Of a stretch of DNA of 12,500 nucleotides, positions 7,831 to 12,500 are shown piece by piece (within the stretch, counting starts at the first letter, position 1; each line of letters begins with the position of its first letter). The notes below the pieces were generated by a model. It made no database searches. It saw nothing but the letters and a program-made list of their open reading frames with translations, and had not been told where the DNA came from. The stretch comes from Chondrilla cf. caribensis. Its lineage: Eukaryota > Porifera > Demospongiae > Chondrillida > Chondrillidae. The position numbers were made by a program, and so were the translations under genes. The DNA is taken from assembly GCA_964020155.1 (NCBI GenBank), contig OZ026561.1, positions 3,901,869-3,914,368 on the forward strand. The letters run 5' to 3'.

Positions 7831-10800
7831 CGTGTGAATGCGTGTGTGTGCACATGTACATGTGTAGTTTTTCAGGTTTTGTGAAATTTCAAGATTTCTA
7901 GAGTGGACAGTTCCCAAAGAGCTCACCATTGTAGCACAATGTTACCTACATACGTATGTGTCACTGTTAACACTGATTGTGAGGGTACTGGAAGAACCTT
8001 GTCTTCTTATGTAGCCATGTGGACAGCACTTGTATCTACGTCTGTTGCTGGGAGAAAGTATCAGATTAGATTTACGTTAGATTTACGTTGGTGTCTTTAT
8101 TTCTTTGCTTCTTCTCTTCCGTTTGCAGGGGTGGGTTTATGATCGTCAGGGACCCAGATGGCAGTGTTACGGTCATTGACTTCAGAGAGGTTGCTCCCTT
8201 CGGTGCCACAAGGGACATGTTCAAAGGGGATCCAAACTTGATCCGATCTGTGAGTGATGCTGACTGTAATAAAGTGTAGCATCAGCTCGTGGTACTCAAG
8301 TGAAGATTCAAACATAGATTTTGGATAAACATGAGCGTTGTACATACATACATGTGGGTAACAGAGTTCAGATAGTTTGGAGATGAGTACAGTTATTGAT
8401 CTACAGTGAATTCTCGTTAATCCGCTGCCGCTTTATCCCCCAAACCTTTTAATCAGCCACAACTTCCCAGTACTATTGTAATGTACAAGTGCCAATTGGA
8501 GGAAGGGATCGATCCAAAGGCATTAAATGTGCACTCTACCTGGGTGAAAGGGTTAAGAGTCCATGTGCAGCTCACGTATCCCCACTCCTAAGGTAACAGG
8601 GAGCGGCCCACCTGCACCTGGTGTATCCCCACGTACCCCTAGGGTAAGGGGGAGCGGTCCACCTGCACCCGGTGTATCCCCATCCCTAGGGCAAGGGGGA
8701 GTGGTCCACCTGCACCCGGTGTATCCCCACCCCTAGGGTAAGGGGGAGCGGTCCACCTGCACCCGGTGTATCCCCACCCCTAGGGTAAGGGGGAGTGGCC
8801 CACCTGCACCCAGTGTATCCCCACCCCTCCCTCTGTTTTTGGTACGTACTCACTGGGTGTTGTATGTTCCCCAGGGTGGACTGGCAGTGGCAGTGCCCAT
8901 GGAGCTGTGTGGAATAACTGAGGCCTTCAACAGGTTTCACAAGTGAGTTCTGGACTATATTGGCAACCTTGTCTTCCTCACGTGCTCGATCAAGAGGCCA
9001 ATCAGAACACTTGACAAGCAAGAAAATTCCCCTGACATTGTTTTTTGTTGTTGGAGTTCATCATAACGTGCCTGGTGTATTAAACATAGTTGTACATACA
9101 CACATATGTACGTACGTACGTTCATGGTGGTTCTGGATTTGTCATTCTCTGGCGACACTAATATGAGTAAACCTACATATTTATTAGAAAGCCACTCATG
9201 TATGATCAATATTATTCTGACAAGAAATTGTCAATACCATCCGACTTTGCTGGAAAATTGAGCCATGAACATGTTTGACACATATCGACACCAGTTTATT
9301 CTCATATTTCTCCACATGTACTGTACGTACATACCTTTGTGTATATGTATGGTACACCTACGTACTATAGGTGAGGGTGTTCTGTACGTACTGTGTGTGT
9401 ATGTATGTAAGTGTGAGTTTTGGGTGTGTACATACGTAGGTATGTTGGTATGGATATTGGGTCAAAGGTGTTGGAAGCATTAAAAAGTGGGAGGCCACAC
9501 TATCATCTGAGGCTGGACGCAGTTGTGAATGAAAATCTAAACGTATTCATAGTTATTCCCTCTGTCAGCACTCTCCAAGAGACAAATAATACCATTTAGG
9601 ATATAAATAGTAAGGTTTTGGTTATGTAATTACTTTTCTCTGTGGATTAAAATTAAAAAACCCACTGGTGCTGTACTAAAAAGTGGGGCGCCCAAAGTTG
9701 CCCCAGTCGCCCCTATTCCAACGCCACTGTGGGTGAATGTATGTATGTATGTAGGTATGTATGAACATGTGAGCCTACTCTACATCATATAATAATATAC
9801 GTAGCATGCATATACGTACGTATGTACGTATATGCATGCTACGTACGTACGTATGTACATATAGTATGGGAGTTGTGTATGTATGCACATACACGTGTCT
9901 ACTGTCATATGTGTTGCATGCGTGTACATGAGTACATGCGTTTGTGTGTGCTTACTGCCAGTGGTGTGGTGTTACATACCCACATGTGCGTATGTGTGTG
10001 CTTACTGCCAGTGGTGTGGTGTTACATACCCACATGTGCGTATGTGTGTGCTTACTGCCAGTGGTGTGGTGTTACATACCCACATGTGCGTATGTGTGTG
10101 CTTACTGCCAGTGGTGTGGTGTTACATACCCACATGTGCGTATGTGTGTGCTTACTGCCAGTGGTGTGGTGTTACATACCCACATGTGCGTATGTGTGTG
10201 CTTACTGCCAGTGGTGTGGTGTTACATACCCACATGTGCGTATGTGTGTGCTTACTGCCAGTGGTGTGGTGTTACATACCCACATGTGCGTATGTGTGTG
10301 CTTACTGCCAGTGGTGTGGTGTTACATACCCACACGTGCGTATGTGTGTCTCCTCCAGGTTGGAGTGGTCTGCTCTGGTGGACCCTGTCATCGACAAGGC
10401 CTGCAACGGGTTCGTCGTTTCTCCTCATCTTGCCCGCGCCCTCCATTACATCAAGGACGAGCCCCTCATTGCCAACTCCACCATCTTCAAGAATACCTTC
10501 TACAATAATGACCAACTAGCTAAGGTACATATGTACGTCTGTATCCTGGTTAAAGGTACGTAACATCAAAGGAACTGACCTATGTACATTTCCCATGTAC
10601 TAGCTCAGAACAGGTCAAGTTGATGTACTTTATGACTAAACCTGATTAATTTTGATACGCTTCTTGTTACCAGGATACATGTAGTAGATACGTACGTACG
10701 TACATATGTAGGTATAAGTGTTGGCTATGTACATATATGTGTACATGTGTGTCTACTGTACAAGCCTATGGGTGAGGTGTGAGGTATTCATTCACAAGTT

Positions 10801-11354
10801 GAGGAAATTCCTACTGTACTTTCTGCAGAGTAATTGCATAACCCCAGTGACACCAAAGTGTTACAACACTTTCTAAACCACTTTAAATACAGTAGAAACT
10901 AGTTCAACACACTAGCATGTAAACGGTGTAAGGCGATCGCATAATGCTGCCAGGTAAACCACCTCTCAGATTGATTGAAACCATTTTCGGGCACTTTAGT
11001 ACTCAAGCATAACCAGGGCTTTGAGTAACGTTTCTGAAAAATCCTACAAACAATGCTGGAAAATCCCTGAAAAAATACATATTATTCCTGCAAAAATCTC
11101 CACAAGGTTTACTATGGTGCATCCCTGCATATTATCCTTGTCTGGTTTTCGTGGGTATCAATGCCAGATTCACCGCGTATGGTGATATGTTGTGTGTGGT
11201 TGTTATACTCTGGAATGTCTTGTGTATTCTGTTTGTATCAGGCAGGAGATGTTATTAGCAACAAGCGGCTGGGAGACACATTACTGAACTTCAGAATGCA
11301 AAAGGATCCTAATGCATTCTACAGTGGAACCACTGCCAATCAGACTATCTCCTT

Positions 11355-11419
<65 letters not shown>

Positions 11420-11640
11420 TGTGTTTGTGTCCGTTTGTAGAGTGTAGTTATATTAACGTACGTACATCCACACATATGTACATATGCATACATACATACG
11501 TATATAGAATTAATGTTGACTTTCAGATAAGTGAATATGATGGGGTGATGACAATGAAGGACTTTGAGAATGTTTGTAAGGAAGTGAAAGTGTATACTGG
11601 GGATGATGTGCTGAAGATGGAGTTTAACAGTGAGTGCTAC

Positions 11641-11718
<78 letters not shown>

Positions 11719-11761
11719 TACTACATTGTGTGTGTGTGTGTGTGTGTGTGTGTGAGTACTA

Positions 11762-11811
<50 letters not shown>

Positions 11812-12171
11812 GTGCTACATTGTGTGTGTATGTACGTATGTATGCTCTTGTGTGTATGTGTGATAACACAGCTCCATCCTAATCCTCCCCATACTCACCT
11901 ATACCTTCTCACATGTAGACCACACCGCCTACACTCCTCCTGTGCCTTCCAGCGGACCCGTTCTGCTCTCCATACTGAACATTCTCAGTGGCTACCAGCT
12001 CAGTAATGCTGATCTCACAAACGACGGATACGCTCATGGTGTCGACTACCAGAGATTGGTGGAGGCCTTCAAGTTTGCCTTTGGTGCCCGAGACCACCTC
12101 GGTGATCCTGATGTGTGTAGTGTGGAGAACTGCAACACCACAATAGCAGCACTGCAGGAGAAATTGCTGAG
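7332..12171 (+). CDS. GGT: Gamma-glutamyltransferase, GGT7-like, seven exons, 3' end outside window
   Basis: Joining seven exons gives 423 complete codons of a membrane gamma-glutamyltransferase, the N-terminal nucleophile family that cleaves the gamma-glutamyl bond of glutathione at the cell surface. An acidic then basic cytosolic tail (1-72) precedes one membrane helix (about 73-98), so a type II topology is expected. Family landmarks are [15 protein letters not shown] (124-138), SSGIGGGGFM (144-153), IDFREVAP with R168 equivalent to the substrate-binding arginine of GGT1, GGLAVAVP (190-197), FYSG in exon 5, and [13 protein letters not shown] then [17 protein letters not shown] in exon 7. 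The large-subunit end, autocleavage site and catalytic threonine lie beyond 12500, so activity cannot be judged. The long tail, KGAVATD and IDFRE resemble GGT7 more than GGT1; orthology is inferred. Confidence 0.9.
7787..7828 (+). repeat. (GT)n microsatellite in GGT intron 1
   Basis: About 42 bases of GT dinucleotide beginning only nine bases after the exon 1 donor. The intron runs 7778-8128. Its remaining sequence has no conserved feature that I recognise. Confidence 0.95.
8129..8249 (+). CDS. GGT: GGT exon 2
   Basis: Acceptor TTTGCAG at 8122-8128 and donor GTGAGT at 8250. The first base completes the glycine split from exon 1; the next 40 codons run [11 protein letters not shown] to NLIRS. 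Contains REVAP, whose arginine (R168) corresponds to the residue that holds the glutamate carboxylate in GGT1. Ends in phase 0. Confidence 0.92.
8573..8829 (+). repeat. 47-bp minisatellite in GGT intron 2
   Basis: About five and a half units of GGTGTATCCCCACCCCTAGG followed by GTAAGGGGGAGCGGTCCACC and TGCACCC. The middle three units are nearly identical; the outer ones are more diverged. The array ends about 45 bases before exon 3. Each unit contains C-rich and G-rich runs (CCCCACCCC, GGGGGAG), unusual in this AT-rich window. Intron 2 spans 8250-8874. Confidence 0.94.
8875..8942 (+). CDS. GGT: GGT exon 3 (68 bp)
   Basis: A short exon between acceptor TTCCCCAG and donor GTGAGT (8943), in phase with exon 2. 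It encodes [20 protein letters not shown] then FH plus the first two bases of a lysine codon. GGLAVAVP is a highly conserved GGT segment, and the length to the next conserved tryptophan equals that of GGT1. Confidence 0.92.
9798..9845. repeat. Perfect 22-bp palindrome with 4-base loop in GGT intron 3
   Basis: Left arm 9798-9819 (TACGTAGCATGCATATACGT plus AC) and right arm 9824-9845 are exact reverse complements around the loop GTAT. The arms themselves are built of short self-complementary words (TACGTA, GCATGC). It could extrude as a cruciform or fold as an RNA hairpin within the intron. Confidence 0.93.
9945..10350 (+). repeat. 50-bp minisatellite abutting the exon 4 acceptor
   Basis: Eight units of GTTACATACCCACATGTGCG, TATGTGTGTGCTTACTGCCA and GTGGTGTGGT; unit starts are at 9971, 10021, 10071, 10121, 10171, 10221, 10271 and 10321. 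The first seven appear identical. The last has CACACGTGCG and runs into the exon 4 acceptor tract. Because 50 is not a multiple of three and the unit lacks stops in these frames, it creates three overlapping open frames of about 190-230 codons that spell the same cycle of residues. These are not genes. Intron 3 spans 8943-10358. Confidence 0.97.
10359..10524 (+). CDS. GGT: GGT exon 4
   Basis: Acceptor TCTCCTCCAG, with the first G completing the lysine codon; then [20 protein letters not shown] and on to NDQLAK, followed by donor GTACAT (10525). The segment aligns without gaps at its start with the GGT1 region RLPWARLFQPSIQLARQGF. An N-S-T sequon (IANSTIF) is present. It is GC-richer than the surrounding introns. 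Confidence 0.92.
10525..11241 (+). other. GGT intron 4
   Basis: A 717-bp intron. It opens with TACGTA-type words and contains a loose 13-bp inverted repeat (TGTATCCTGGTTA near 10540; TTACCAGGATACA near 10667) about 120 bases apart, which might mark a small decayed element. The rest shows no recognisable feature. The acceptor is TTTGTATCAG at 11232-11241. Confidence 0.6.
11242..11355 (+). CDS. GGT: GGT exon 5
   Basis: Thirty-eight codons from [17 protein letters not shown] to ANQTISL, in phase 0 at both ends. It contains the conserved FYSG (family FY-x-G) and an N-Q-T sequon. The donor is the first GT of a long GT tract. Joining here gives exactly the same spacing from FYSG to the next conserved block as in GGT1, which supports the boundary. 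Confidence 0.88.
11356..11418 (+). repeat. (GT)n tract forming the exon 5 donor
   Basis: Thirty-one GT dinucleotides start exactly at the predicted intron 5 donor, so the splice site GTGTGT is itself the first unit of the microsatellite. Intron 5 is only 171 bp (11356-11526). Confidence 0.93.
11527..11629 (+). CDS. GGT: GGT exon 6
   Basis: Acceptor TTGACTTTCAG; 34 codons from [16 protein letters not shown] to LKMEFN plus one base, then donor GTGAGT at 11630. It corresponds to the family's GG-x-(M/I)T-x-(E/K)D(L/F) block; the first of the usual two glycines is D here. Confidence 0.9.
11630..11838 (+). repeat. Compound (GT)n array carrying four tandem copies of the exon 6 donor motif
   Basis: GT tracts are separated by near-copies of the donor sequence: GTGAGTGCTACATTG at 11630, GTGAGTACTACATTG at 11714, GTGAGTACTACAGTG at 11752 and GTAAGTGCTACATTG at 11808. 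All four match the 5' splice-site consensus and the last is the strongest. Intron 6 spans 11630-11918. Confidence 0.93.
11919..12171 (+). CDS. GGT: GGT exon 7
   Basis: Acceptor CACATGTAG; two bases complete an asparagine codon, then 83 codons from [19 protein letters not shown] to LQEKLL plus two bases before donor GTGTGT (12172). It carries SSGPVLL, NILSGY and the helix [17 protein letters not shown], all characteristic of the large subunit of GGT, and a N-T-T sequon (CNTT). The next exon, which should hold the autocleavage threonine, is outside the window. Confidence 0.92.
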
Positions 12172-12187
12172 GTGTGTGCTAATATAC

Positions 12188-12480
12188 ACCCATCAATCCG
12201 ACCATCCATCTATCCATCCGACCATTCATCCATCTATCCATCCATCTGACCATCCATCCACCCACCCATCCATCCATCCATCCATCCGTCCATCCGACCA
12301 TCCATCCATCCATCCATCCATCCATTCATCTGACCATCCATCCATTCATCCATCCATCCATCCATCCATACATACATACGTACATACATACATACATACG
12401 TACATCCATCCATCCACCCATCCATCCACCCATCCGGACCATCCTTCCATCCATCCATCAATCTATCCATCAACCAATCC
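12188..12480 (+). repeat. (CATC)n tetranucleotide array in GGT intron 7
   Basis: CATC/TCCA repeats with interspersed CCGACCAT variants and a CATA/CGTA patch at 12366-12402. On the minus strand it reads as a Met-Asp-Gly-Trp repeat frame, an artefact. The intron continues past the window end, where a palindromic ATGTACGTACAT lies. Confidence 0.95.
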
Positions 12481-12500
12481 ATATGTACGTACATATGTAC

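Noticed and set aside
7903..8142. 79-codon open frame between GGT exons 1 and 2
   Set aside because: It lies in intron 1, and removing the intron restores the conserved GIGGGGFM motif exactly.
8395..8460. Possible pogo/Tigger-type transposon terminus (ACAGTGAATTCTCGTTAATCCG-like), with a similar ACAGTAGAAACT near 10888
   Set aside because: Resemblance to such inverted termini is suggestive only; no matching partner terminus, target duplication or transposase was found.
9822..10563. Three overlapping open frames of 191-228 codons, rich in Cys, Val, Trp and His
   Set aside because: They are the 50-bp minisatellite read in three frames, lying inside GGT intron 3; only the 3' end overlaps exon 4, and there in frames that mostly do not match GGT.
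12234..12494. Minus-strand frame of Met-Asp-Gly-Trp repeats
   Set aside because: Translation of a CATC tetranucleotide array within an intron.

Overview
This is eukaryotic, almost certainly animal, nuclear DNA: a gene split by GT-AG introns, long AT-rich intergenic stretches, abundant micro- and minisatellites and no prokaryotic operon structure. The many ACGTACGT/CATGCATG tracts, short introns and conserved but divergent proteins fit a non-bilaterian such as a demosponge. That placement is an inference with modest confidence.

Layout. (1) Positions 1-68 hold the last codons of an STT3A-type oligosaccharyltransferase subunit on the + strand, followed by AT-rich intergenic DNA. (2) Positions 1315-4776 hold a head-to-head pair of intronless genes on opposite strands, in 1147-bp gapless inverted-repeat arms (1319-2465 and 3620-4766). 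Each encodes a secreted-looking protein of about 375 residues. It has a signal peptide, a furin-type RVKR site, 12 cysteines and the catalytic signature of the bacterial poly(A)-polymerase/CCA-adding nucleotidyltransferase superfamily (GG-x-VRD-x(2)-LG-x(4)-D-x-D). The spacer between them carries a 25-bp minisatellite and a (CA)n tract. A third copy survives only as a 118-bp 3' relic with a premature stop (5390-5507). (3) Positions 5508-7331 are intergenic, dominated by a 35-unit, 17-bp minisatellite bracketed by 63-bp direct repeats. (4) Positions 7332-12500 carry the first seven coding exons of a membrane-anchored gamma-glutamyltransferase on the + strand, GGT7-like in its long cytosolic tail. 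The window ends before the exon expected to hold the catalytic threonine. Its introns are loaded with tandem repeats that touch the splice sites, including four tandem copies of the exon-6 donor motif.

The most novel element is the secreted nucleotidyltransferase-like gene family. Its two full copies differ by about 12 bases over the first 875 coding bases (none in the first 377), then by roughly one base in five over the next 180, then little again. This mosaic points to gene conversion between the inverted arms. STT3 and GGT both belong to the secretory-pathway or extracellular world and the paired proteins look secreted, but nothing in the sequence shows that the genes work together.
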